A program made the translations under genes and the position numbers. This document shows positions 6,145 to 11,989 of a stretch of 11,989 nucleotides of DNA, piece after piece (position 1 is the first letter of the stretch; the number at the start of each line of letters is the position of its first letter). The notes under the pieces were generated by a model that saw only the letters and a program-made list of their open reading frames with translations, made no database searches and had not been told where the DNA came from. Origin of the DNA: Patescibacteria group bacterium AH-259-L07 (GTDB lineage: Bacteria > Patescibacteriota > Patescibacteriia > UBA2591 > UBA6264); NCBI GenBank assembly GCA_027718005.1, contig JALLOP010000039.1, positions 1-11,989 of the forward strand. Reading direction: 5' to 3'.

Positions 6145-6380
6145 CACTAACCATTACTGGTTAAGTAGACTATACCTTTATCCTTTTCAGGATAACAACG
6201 TATTGTGATGCTTTAAAAGGCATCACCTTCACTTCATATATCTAATACGAAGATCCAGTCGTTACGGGGTCAATCTGATATCTATCAGACGACTTCCCAC
6301 GGTATTACCCTTTCTCAAGGGTTTCACCGTTATGAGTTGTTTTTCACCTCAAAATTACTTTTGAGGGGAGCTCTTTTCGA
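6145..6380 (-). ncRNA. Group I intron at L2473, no ORF
   Basis: This 236-nt intron breaks GCCCAAGAGT/TCATATCGACGG in the helix-89 region; the joined exons are identical to E. coli here. GAGU pairs with the guide GCUC and the intron ends in G (6145). Core motifs TAACGGTGAA, GGTAATACCGTGGGAA, CCCCGTAACGACTG and GGTATAGTCTAC are present. P10 appears short (UC/GA), so the 3' site rests mainly on the exon match. Confidence 0.88.
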
Positions 6381-6591
6381 ACTCTTGGGCGCAACTAACC
6401 TGTTATCCCCGGAGTAGCTTTTATCCGTTGATCTTCGCCGCTCCTATGAGCAAGCGTCGGTTCACTAAGTTCGAGTTTCCTCCCGGCGCGACTTGTAGGT
6501 CTTGCCATCAAGCTGGCTTATGCCTTTGCACGTCCAGCGCGATTTCCATCCGCGCTAAGCCAACCTTTAAACGCCTCCGTTACTCTTTAGG

Positions 6592-6913
6592 CAAATCTGT
6601 TAACCTTAAAGTTTAAAACTTTAAGTCCTGGATTAGTTAATGGACGGAAAAATTAACATTACCAGATCTCTATGTCGCCATAGAGTTCAGACTGTATCAC
6701 CACCTGTCTAAACTAAACAGGGCTTGACGTACAGTCGTTGAGGACCCCAGCACTCAACACGTTGAGTGCTGGATTTCCTGCTGATTATCCGCACCGATCA
6801 GATTTTCACCAAGCACACAAAACACATGTACTCGGTACTATCGGATACTCGGACGTTCCAGCATATTAGTCAAGTTTTCATTTAGAATCACTTCTAAATG
6901 GCCCCACAATTTA
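6592..6913 (-). ncRNA. Group I intron at L2262, of a different subtype, no ORF
   Basis: This 322-nt intron breaks GGATGCCT/CCTAAAGAGTAACGGAGGC after the equivalent of U2262. Joining the exons restores the 8-bp stem AUGCCUCC/GGAGGCGU. GCCU pairs with GGGC near 6902-6905 and the intron ends in G (6592). P7 can be drawn as GACTGT with ACAGTC (near 6730 and 6689). It lacks the TAACGGTGAA and ACCGTGGGAA blocks of the other seven introns, so it is a separate lineage. A hairpin with 11-bp arms at 6747-6772 resembles one in the L1951 intron. Confidence 0.82.
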
Positions 6914-7169
6914 AGGCATCCGCCCCAGACAAACTGCCCACCAGATACTGTCTCGCCGCAATGGCGATAAGGATTAAAAATAGGAAAGAGCGGTGTCTCA
7001 TTGACGCACTTTGCCGAAGCAAAGCGCTCCCGCCTACACTGAACATTCATACCCCTAATCCAATATCAAGCTGCAGTAAAGCTTCACGGGGTCTTTTCGT
7101 CTTACTGTGGATAGAGCGCATCTTCACGCCCATTGCAATTTCGTCGAGTCCCTCGTTGAGACAGTTGCC

Positions 7170-7202
<33 letters not shown>

Positions 7203-7456
7203 CGTATAGACTATATCTTCACCCAGTACTCAACGACTTGAGTGCTGGGGCCAGCGTATGATAGTAGTTTAAATCCTGTATACCAGGTACCTACTATCTC
7301 GTCTTTCGACTCAGTCGTTACGGGGTCAATCCTCATAATCAGGACGACTTCCCTCGGTATTGCCCTGATATCTATCAGGGTTCCACCGATATTAGCTGGT
7401 TTGCTTATTCCAATTCACATTGAAATTCGGGCAAGTTTTTACCGACCATGAATTTT
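7203..7456 (-). ncRNA. Group I intron at L1951, no ORF
   Basis: This 254-nt intron breaks GTCGGGT/AAGTTCCGACC after the equivalent of U1951 in domain IV. CGGGU pairs with the guide GCCCG, and AACUU before it pairs with the 3' exon AAGUU (P10), fixing both sites; the intron ends in G (7203). The core shows the family pattern with slight changes (GGCAATACCGAGGGAA, CCCCGTAACGACTGA, GAAGATATAGTCTA). About 50 nt around 7255-7305 are nearly identical to the L2584 intron. A bacterial intron at L1951 is known from Coxiella burnetii. Confidence 0.92.
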
Positions 7457-7661
7457 ACCCGACAAGGGATTTCGCTACTTTAAGACGGTTATAGTTACCG
7501 CCGGCGTTCATCAGAGCTTGGATTCAGAGCTCAACCCGAAGGTATCACCCCTCCTCTTAACTTTCTGACACTGGCCAGGCATCAGCCCCTATACATCACC
7601 TTACGGTTTAAGCAGGGACCTATGTTTTTGGTAAACAGTCGCTCAGCAACGTTCGCTGCGG

Positions 7662-7738
7662 CCCCCCACTTGGACCAATGAATGAGTGATATAAAATATT
7701 TCTACTTCATACCCATCATCACAAGACCAAGTGGGGGG
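7662..7738 (-). other. Expanded helix-63 insertion in 23S
   Basis: Two 12-base arms, CCCCCCACTTGG (7662-7673) and its exact complement (7727-7738), close a 53-nt AT-rich loop at the place of helix 63. The loop has no intron core motifs. It resembles an intervening sequence that may either remain as an expansion or be cut out by RNase III, leaving a fragmented rRNA. Confidence 0.6.
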
Positions 7739-8366
7739 CAGTCCTTATTCCTAAGTTACGGACGCTTTTTTGCCGAGTTCCTTAACGAGGGTTCTCTCGT
7801 ACACCTGAGGATACTCTCCTCGCCCACCTGTGTTGGTTTGCGGTACGGACTCAATACCTTTTAAATTCTTAGAGGTTTTTCTTGGCTCCCTCGACTCCAG
7901 AATTTCCCCTTACGGAGATCTCATTCGCAGCAAACTTTTATCCTTCGGATTTACCTAAAGGACCCATTCACTGCTTAGACGCACATAGCCAGAGTACGCT
8001 CTGGACAAGAAGAAGCGTCACCCCATCAGAGAAGATATTGAGGGGACGGAATATTAACCGTCTGTCCATCGTCTTAACCTTTCGGCTAAAGACTTAGGGC
8101 CGCCTAACCCTGGGCTGACAATCATTGCCCAGGAAACCTTGGGCTTGCGGTGGTTCGGATTCTCACCGAACTTTTTACTACTCATACCAACATTTTCACT
8201 TCTCTACGCTCCACCAAACCTCACGATTTGACTTCACTGCATAGAGAATGCTCCCCTACCACTCCTCATATAAATATGAGAAATCCTCATCTTCGGTACC
8301 GAATTTAAGCCCCGATACATTTTCGGTGCAAAACAGCTTGACCAGTGAGCTGTTACGCTTTCTTTA

Positions 8367-8402
<36 letters not shown>

Positions 8403-9550
8403 CAAGCCATTCCACTGCCTTTCACACTTAATTCGGATTTGGGGACCTTAGATAGAGGTCTGGGCTGTTTCCCTTTCGACAAATGGAGCTTAGCCCCCAC
8501 TGTCTAACTCTGCCAATTGTCACCCAAGTATTCGGAGTTTAGTTGAGTAGGGTAGGATAAACCACCCCTACCCATCCAGTAGCTCTACCCCTTGGGCTTA
8601 TAAGACAGGCTAGTCCTAAAACTATTTTGGGGAGTACCAGCTATTACTGGGTTCGATAGGCTTTTTACCCCTAACCACAAGTCATCCCATGGTATTGCAC
8701 AGCCAACGGGTTCGGGCCTCCCTTCAGATTTCTCTGAAGTTCACCCTGCTCATGGTTAGCTCACCCAGTTTCGGGTTTTTTCCGCCATATATAAACGCAC
8801 TTTAATACTTGCTTTCGCTCTGGCTTCGTCCATATTTGGACTTAACCAAACATGACAGAAAAACTCGTTGGTTCATTCTTCAATAGGAACGCAGTCACCT
8901 CGCGCTCCGCGCGAGAAACTTAAGAACATATGAACGTATAAACCAAAAAAACATGTTCTTCGATTCTTCAGTTCCTTGTACGAAGCACAAGGCTCCTACT
9001 CCTTGTTAGCATATGGTTTCAGGTACTATTTCACCGCCCTCACCGGGCTACTTTTCACCTTTCCCTCACGGTACTGGTTCACTATTGATCACCAAAAGTA
9101 TTTAGTCTTAGGCGATAGTCCGCCCTGATTCATGCCAGATTTCACGGGTCCGACACTACTCGGGTATGATTAATTATTAGTATTTTAGTCTTTTTCGCCT
9201 ACACGGCTTTCACGTCCTATGGCTGACCATTCCAGATCATTTGACTAAAAACCATAATTCTAACTTTATCCAGCAAGGAATAAAACATTAATCACCCCAC
9301 AACGCTCTTTAAAACATTTTGGGCCTACTCCCTTTCATACAACATAAGGATCTGGCAAATGCCAGCCTCATGCTGCACTTAGATCTTAAAGAGTTTAGAC
9401 TATGCCTGCCCGTTTGTTTGCACAAACGAGCCGGCGGGTCCCTTTTCGCTCGCCACTACTCAGGGAATCATTATTACTTTCTTTTCCTCTGGGTACTGAG
9501 ATGTTTCACTTCCCCAGGTTCCCTTCCGCCCAAATTTTTAAACTCTTGAC

Positions 9551-9595
9551 TTATCCACAACCCTCTATTGACAAATTATATTAATCTGCTATACT
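9551..9595 (+). promoter_or_regulatory. Promoter with upstream DnaA-box-like element, antisense to 23S
   Basis: On the plus strand TTGACA (9568-9573) and TATACT (9590-9595) have a 16-bp spacer. TTATCCACA (9551-9559), a perfect DnaA-box match, lies 8 bp before the -35. The same box precedes the -35 of the promoters at 10208-10252 and 11409-11455. Confidence 0.65.
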
Positions 9596-9601
9596 ATTAA
9601 T

Positions 9602-9711
9602 ATAAAGACGGAGGCTTCTATTAACTGGCACCAGATTCAGGTACCTGAATCTGGATAAAGCCCAGTCTATGAGAGGGGGCAGTTAGATCTTTAGCTGTCC
9701 CTCTTTTTTTT
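9602..9711 (+). ncRNA. Putative small structured RNA encoded within the helix-10 insertion
   Basis: From the promoter just upstream, a transcript of about 110 nt would run to the T run ending at 9711. It contains a perfect 24-bp palindrome (9631-9654, arms CCAGATTCAG and CTGAATCTGG), flanked by ACTGG...CCAGT pairing that lengthens the stem, and then the terminator hairpin. GGAGG occurs at 9610-9614 but no convincing start codon follows, so an untranslated RNA is the simplest reading. I do not recognise it as 6S, SRP, tmRNA or RNase P. It is antisense to the insertion carried by the 23S precursor. Confidence 0.5.
9673..9711 (+). terminator. Intrinsic terminator of the antisense small RNA
   Basis: GAGGGGGCAG (9673-9682) pairs with CTGTCCCTC (9695-9703) with one bulged G, followed by eight T (9704-9711). 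The T run lies on the plus strand only, so it acts against transcription opposite to the rRNA. Confidence 0.8.
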
Positions 9712-9878
9712 ATCAAGAATTCAAAAAATTGGGCGGATGATTTGGCTTTACCAAATCGGGTTTCCCCATTCGGACATCCCCGGATCAAAGGTTACTTGCC
9801 ACCTTCCCGAGGCTTATCGCAGGCTGCTACGTCCTTCATCGGCTTTTGGTGTCGAGGCATCCACCATATGCTCTAATT

Positions 9879-9901
9879 TTTCTAATTCACCACTTAGTCC
9901 A
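9879..9901 (-). other. 5' arm of the 23S processing stem
   Basis: It is the exact complement of 3479-3501 over 23 bases. The two arms bracket the whole 6.4-kb 23S precursor, so the stem must form across the introns or after they are removed. Confidence 0.85.
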
Positions 9902-10201
9902 CCGCGCTTTGACGCGATTACGGTCACGCGTAACGTGACCAATGCTAAGGTTAAATGTTGGTAAAATTGCTTTGCAATTTTATAATTAGCGTTTAGATGC
10001 ATTATTTACCCTGTTAAATAATTTGCTATGCAAATTAAAAATCAAAGATTTTTATTTAACAGGGTTAAATTGTTAACGAACAGGATAACTAAAAAGACCG
10101 CTTGCCAGCGGTCTTGTGTGTATAAAAAACACCACTTATGTTAACCGCTTGGCGTATGTAGAATATGTCTTTTTATATGTAGCATAGTTATCATTTGTAT
10201 A
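9902..10201 (-). promoter_or_regulatory. Hairpin-rich leader of the rRNA transcript
   Basis: About 300 nt between the rRNA start site and the 23S stem hold no gene on either strand. In transcript order there is a terminator-like hairpin (10115-10091). Next is a 14-bp stem ACCCTGTTAAATAA (10065-10052 with 10021-10008) whose loop can form two small hairpins. An 8-bp hairpin (9981-9974/9970-9963) and a 7-bp hairpin GGTCACG/CGTGACC (9940-9934/9928-9922) follow. No 16S, tRNA or clear boxA was found here. Confidence 0.6.
10091..10115 (-). terminator. Terminator-like hairpin inside the rRNA leader
   Basis: On the minus strand AAGACCGCT and AGCGGTCTT form a perfect 9-bp stem with a 4-base loop, ending in five T. 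It lies about 90 nt after the rRNA start site and before 23S, so it would stop the transcript unless antitermination acts. Alternatively it ends a separate short RNA. Confidence 0.65.
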
Positions 10202-10207
10202 CTATAT

Positions 10208-10252
10208 ATTATACACAAAAAAAATATATGTGTCAAGTGTACCTGTGGATAA
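10208..10252 (-). promoter_or_regulatory. Consensus rRNA promoter with DnaA-box-like upstream element
   Basis: On the minus strand TTGACA (10236-10231) and TATAAT (10213-10208) are perfect matches with the ideal 17-bp spacer, which is very AT-rich. TTATCCACA (10252-10244) lies 7 bp upstream of the -35. Its strength and place fit the 23S-5S transcription unit. It is divergent from the plus-strand gene at 10379. Confidence 0.85.
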
Positions 10253-10284
10253 GTTCAAGGCATCGCCTATCACAAATTGCTATG

Positions 10285-10310
10285 TCACAAGTCTGGGTCA
10301 CAAGTCTGGG
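10285..10310 (+). repeat. Tandem 13-bp direct repeat upstream of a promoter
   Basis: TCACAAGTCTGGG occurs twice back to back (10285-10297 and 10298-10310), ending 2 bp before the -35 of the promoter for the gene at 10379. The position suits an activator or repressor site, one repeat per helical turn and a quarter; no regulator is known. Confidence 0.6.
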
Positions 10311-10312
10311 CA

Positions 10313-10341
10313 TTGACATTATATTATAAAAGTGCTAAAAT
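10313..10341 (+). promoter_or_regulatory. Promoter of the gene at 10379
   Basis: TTGACA (10313-10318), a 17-bp spacer and TAAAAT (10336-10341) precede the gene by 37 bp. It lacks the TTATCCACA box and instead has the 13-bp tandem repeat directly upstream. Confidence 0.75.
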
Positions 10342-10378
10342 AGTACCTATAATAAATTAGCAAAGAGGGAGGAATGGC

Positions 10379-10759
10379 ATGGAAAGCAAATGGAAACCCT
10401 TTGAGGGGCAGGAATACGTTATAGAAGATCTTGGCCGCCCGGCAATTTTTCTTTTACCCATCCGAAAATTGAAAATATTAATAGAGGGAACTACCGTTAA
10501 GGAGCATTTACATCGATTCCTTATTAAAAATTTTGGCGCCTATACTACTTCAACGATTCCAGGTTTCGGATTCTGGAAAGATGTCCAAAAAGCTACGATC
10601 TCTGATGAGTGTCGAGAATACGAAGTATCATTTTTGGGAAAAGAAAGAATACCAACCCTTTTAAAGAAATTGGCTGAAATCGCCTGTACAATAAGAGAAG
10701 AATGCGTTTACGTTAAAGCTGGACAATACTCTTGTCTTGTCTATCCACGACGTAAATAA
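10379..10759 (+). CDS. Hypothetical protein, 126 residues
   Basis: I do not recognise this protein. It is a soluble, mixed alpha/beta protein without signal peptide or membrane segment. Notable stretches are FGAYTTSTIPGFGFWKD (51-67), YEVSFLGKERIPTLLKKLAEIA (79-100) and the end ECVYVKAGQYSCLVYPRR (108-125). The plan of strand, long helix, then final strand pair is compact and complete. The ATG at 10379 is supported by a strong Shine-Dalgarno AGGGAGG (10366-10372) with 6 bases before the start, unlike most genes in this window. It is monocistronic: own promoter at 10313-10341, own terminator at 10772-10809. Function unknown. Confidence 0.8.
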   Translation: MESKWKPFEGQEYVIEDLGRPAIFLLPIRKLKILIEGTTVKEHLHRFLIKNFGAYTTSTIPGFGFWKDVQKATISDECREYEVSFLGKERIPTLLKKLAEIACTIREECVYVKAGQYSCLVYPRRK

Positions 10760-10771
10760 AATGGTCAACTT

Positions 10772-10809
10772 AAATGTCCAACATCCAATATCGGGTATTG
10801 GACATTTTT
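10772..10809 (+). terminator. Intrinsic terminator after the hypothetical gene
   Basis: AAATGTCCAA (10772-10781) pairs with TTGGACATTT (10798-10807), with five T at 10805-10809. An inner alternative stem TCCAATA/TATTGGA shares bases with it, so two hairpins compete. It begins 12 bp after the stop codon. Confidence 0.75.
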
Positions 10810-10915
10810 GGGATGGCTACAGTCCTCACCGACTACAACTGCCTACACATGAATAGTGCTCTCCCTGAATTTCAGAATATGCCTCCAAATTTCACTTTTC
10901 TATACCAATAGAAGA

Positions 10916-10924
10916 TGATATAAT
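10916..10924 (+). promoter_or_regulatory. Extended -10 promoter close to the next start codon
   Basis: TGATATAAT gives a perfect -10 (10919-10924) with the TGn extension; no good -35 is seen. The expected start site, about 7 bases on, falls at the GTG/ATG of the gene at 10933, suggesting a leaderless transcript. Confidence 0.55.
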
Positions 10925-10932
10925 AGTGAGTG

Positions 10933-11349
10933 ATGAAGTCATATCAAACAAAAACTAAGAAGTTTACGGGAACAGATTTTCACGAGGTTCACCGAAAAGC
11001 CTTTGGTTTATATAAAGAGATTAAAAGCAAAACAAAAAGACGGCCGTATGTACGGTCCGCTTATTTTAAAAAAGAAAAAGTCTTTTTAGAGTTATTTTGG
11101 CAACATCTTTTTGATAAAAAGAACTGGCGTGATAGAATAAGGCGGTTAAAATATTATCCTTACGCAATTGAACTAATTCAAAAATCAAGGTTTGAGCCGG
11201 AATCAAAAGAAAATCCTAACAAACGGACAGAAATTTTGCACCGGTTTGCTGGTATTACAAAAGAAAATGATATATTTTTTGTTCAGATTAAAGAAGATAA
11301 AAGAACGGGGCAAAAGTGGCTCATTTCAGTATTTCCACTCGGAAAGTAA
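10933..11349 (+). CDS. Small protein, possible BECR-fold (PBECR-like) nuclease
   Basis: A basic, soluble protein of 138 residues from ATG 10933; a GTG directly upstream at 10930 is an alternative. The N-terminal half is lysine/arginine-rich and helical. The C-terminal half reads NKRTEILHRFAGITKENDIFFVQIKEDKRTGQKWLISVFPLGK. In outline (H-x-F, strand, strand with K, final W-x-x-S-x-F/P) it resembles the Barnase-EndoU-ColicinE5/RelE-like nuclease domains found alone or in phage proteins. That likeness is from memory of the pattern only and no catalytic set is proven. There is no Shine-Dalgarno; a -10 element ends 8 bases before the ATG. No antitoxin-like gene is adjacent. A hairpin overlaps the stop codon (11340-11361). 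Confidence 0.7.
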   Translation: MKSYQTKTKKFTGTDFHEVHRKAFGLYKEIKSKTKRRPYVRSAYFKKEKVFLELFWQHLFDKKNWRDRIRRLKYYPYAIELIQKSRFEPESKENPNKRTEILHRFAGITKENDIFFVQIKEDKRTGQKWLISVFPLGK

Positions 11350-11383
11350 AAAGACTTTCCGCTACGTGTGGTTTATGAACCAC
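11340..11383 (+). terminator. Two hairpins at the end of the gene at 10933, possible terminator
   Basis: CGGAAAGT/ACTTTCCG (11340-11347 with 11354-11361) and GTGGTT/AACCAC (11368-11373 with 11378-11383) are stable stems, the first overlapping the stop codon. Neither is followed by a proper T run on either strand, so termination is a guess. Confidence 0.3.
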
Positions 11384-11408
11384 GGCCGAAAATCCTTTTA
11401 CGCTATAT

Positions 11409-11455
11409 AGTATAACAAACTAACAGAAATTGTCAAATCCAATACCTGTGGATAA
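11409..11455 (-). promoter_or_regulatory. Orphan promoter with DnaA-box-like upstream element
   Basis: On the minus strand TTGACA (11436-11431), a 16-bp spacer and TATACT (11414-11409) follow TTATCCACA (11455-11447), 10 bp upstream of the -35. The 16 bases AACTTATCCACAGGTA are identical to those at the rRNA promoter. No minus-strand gene follows; transcription would run antisense into the gene at 10933. Confidence 0.6.
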
Positions 11456-11456
11456 G

Positions 11457-11484
11457 TTAAAAGCGATCTACCTCTAGACCGCTT
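11457..11484 (-). terminator. Terminator of the MOSC gene
   Basis: On the minus strand AAGCGGTCTA (11484-11475) pairs over 10 bp with TAGATCGCTT (11470-11461), including one G-U pair, and leads into TTTTAA. It overlaps the stop codon of the MOSC gene. Confidence 0.65.
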
Positions 11485-11968
11485 AAAGAACCTGTATGAT
11501 ATCTCCTGGCCGAATTCGTAAGCCTACACCTTGTTTTACCACGGCAAAAATACCGCGTCTTCCATAAATCTTTTTTACCAGAAGACGATGATATATAAGG
11601 ATATTTTTACAAGGATTATTCTGTTCCGTGACTTCTAGAACTACGCTGTCACCGATTTGCAACAAAGATCTATTGGAGATATCAGAAAGATCACCCAATC
11701 CTTCGGTGGTAATATTTTCAGCCAGATCCCCGGGCTTTAAAGAAATCTCGAGTTCTTGATTTAAGCTATCCAAAACCTCTTGCGCAACCAAACTAATTTG
11801 GCGATCATTGAACTTTTTTTGTTTTGTGCGATGACTCATGCGCGTTTCACCCGCATGTGCATCTTCGACAAAACCATACTGCTCAACCTGGACTTCTTCC
11901 TGAGGATATTTGGGTACATTCCCTTTTGAACTAATACAAACAGCAGCTATTTTACCTTTCTTTTTCAT
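11483..11968 (-). CDS. MOSC domain-containing protein
   Basis: A 161-residue stand-alone MOSC (molybdenum cofactor sulfurase C-terminal) domain of the small bacterial type related to YiiM/MoaC-linked proteins. Signs of the family are GFVEDAHAG near 32-40, DRQISLVAQE, GDLAENITTEGL (98-109, counted from this start), LLQIGDSVVLEVTEQNNPCKNI with the conserved PC cysteine, and the closing GIFAVVKQGVGLRIRPGDII. These domains are thought to bind sulfur or molybdenum cofactor and take part in sulfur transfer; the partner here is unknown. ATG 11968 is chosen because AGGAGG lies 6 bases upstream (11980-11975). The open frame continues to a GTG at 11986, but that would place the Shine-Dalgarno inside the gene. 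The upstream neighbour lies beyond the window. Confidence 0.88.
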   Translation of the reverse strand: MKKKGKIAAVCISSKGNVPKYPQEEVQVEQYGFVEDAHAGETRMSHRTKQKKFNDRQISLVAQEVLDSLNQELEISLKPGDLAENITTEGLGDLSDISNRSLLQIGDSVVLEVTEQNNPCKNILIYHRLLVKKIYGRRGIFAVVKQGVGLRIRPGDIIQVL

Positions 11969-11989
11969 TTCTGTCCTCCTCTTCACTGA

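Larger units (their letters stand above)
9526..9736 (-). other. Helix-10 insertion in 23S presented on a 25-bp stem
   Basis: At helix 10, arms 9712-9736 and 9526-9550 pair over 25 positions with one U-U mismatch and a few G-U pairs. The 161 bp between them (9551-9711) are not rRNA-like. The long terminal helix is typical of bacterial 23S intervening sequences removed by RNase III. The arms end exactly where the plus-strand cassette (TTATCCACA box to terminator T run) begins and ends. Confidence 0.75.

Noticed and set aside
4568..6380. CRISPR-like array, because similar blocks recur at about 230-750 nt
   Set aside because: The recurring blocks are ribozyme core elements of related introns, with irregular spacing and no short uniform repeats or spacers.
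8880..9000. A further intron in helix 25
   Set aside because: The extra 65 or so bases (with hairpin CTCGCG/CGCGAG) lack any group I core motif and look like a normal helix-25 expansion.
9610..9660. Short leader peptide in the antisense cassette after GGAGG
   Set aside because: The only frame at a fitting distance would begin with ATT and run 12 codons, so there is no sound start codon.
9551..11455. Three perfect DnaA boxes as a replication origin
   Set aside because: They are single, far apart (about 700 and 1200 bp), in mixed orientation and each tied to a promoter -35. There is no box cluster, AT-rich unwinding run with repeats, or dnaA/dnaN gene nearby.
11984..11986. GTG at 11986 as the MOSC start
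   Set aside because: It would put the strong AGGAGG inside the coding region; ATG 11968 has that sequence at the ideal distance.

Overview
The window looks like a piece of a small-genome, AT-rich bacterium of the Candidate Phyla Radiation (Patescibacteria). This is inferred from three things: an rRNA locus with 23S and 5S but no 16S beside it, a 23S gene packed with introns and helix insertions, and short genes of obscure family, several without a Shine-Dalgarno sequence. No taxonomic search could be run.

Left part (1-3200), all on the minus strand. A cluster of three genes runs from a promoter at 3164-3191: a single-span membrane protein, a membrane-anchored staphylococcal-nuclease-like protein with a C-terminal cysteine-containing tail, and a stand-alone ADP-dependent NAD(P)H-hydrate dehydratase. 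It ends at an intrinsic terminator at 741-764. A separately promoted alpha/beta hydrolase runs off the left edge.

Centre (3275-10250), minus strand: one rRNA transcription unit. It has a consensus promoter (TTGACA-17-TATAAT), a roughly 300-nt hairpin-rich leader that contains an intrinsic-terminator-like hairpin, a 23S gene spread over about 6.4 kb, and 5S. A 23-bp inverted repeat brackets 23S as a processing stem. By reading the gene against the conserved 23S core I place eight group I introns (about 3.0 kb in total) near E. coli positions 1951, 2262, 2473, 2500, 2535, 2546, 2584 and 2593. Seven of them sit in domain V, the peptidyl-transferase domain. Two carry I-CreI-like LAGLIDADG homing endonucleases, one of them at the same L2593 site as I-CreI itself. 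Two exons are only about 9 and 11 nt long. Most introns are clearly related copies, and the L2500 copy appears to end in A rather than the usual terminal G. Helix 10 of 23S holds a 161-bp cassette, presented on a 25-bp stem, which encodes a promoter, a structured RNA and a terminator on the strand antisense to the rRNA.

Right part (10280-11989): two small plus-strand genes of unknown or uncertain function, each with its own promoter, and a minus-strand MOSC-domain protein entering from the right edge. Three promoters (rRNA, the helix-10 cassette, and an orphan one at 11409-11455) share a perfect DnaA-box-like TTATCCACA just upstream of the -35, a possible shared regulatory element.
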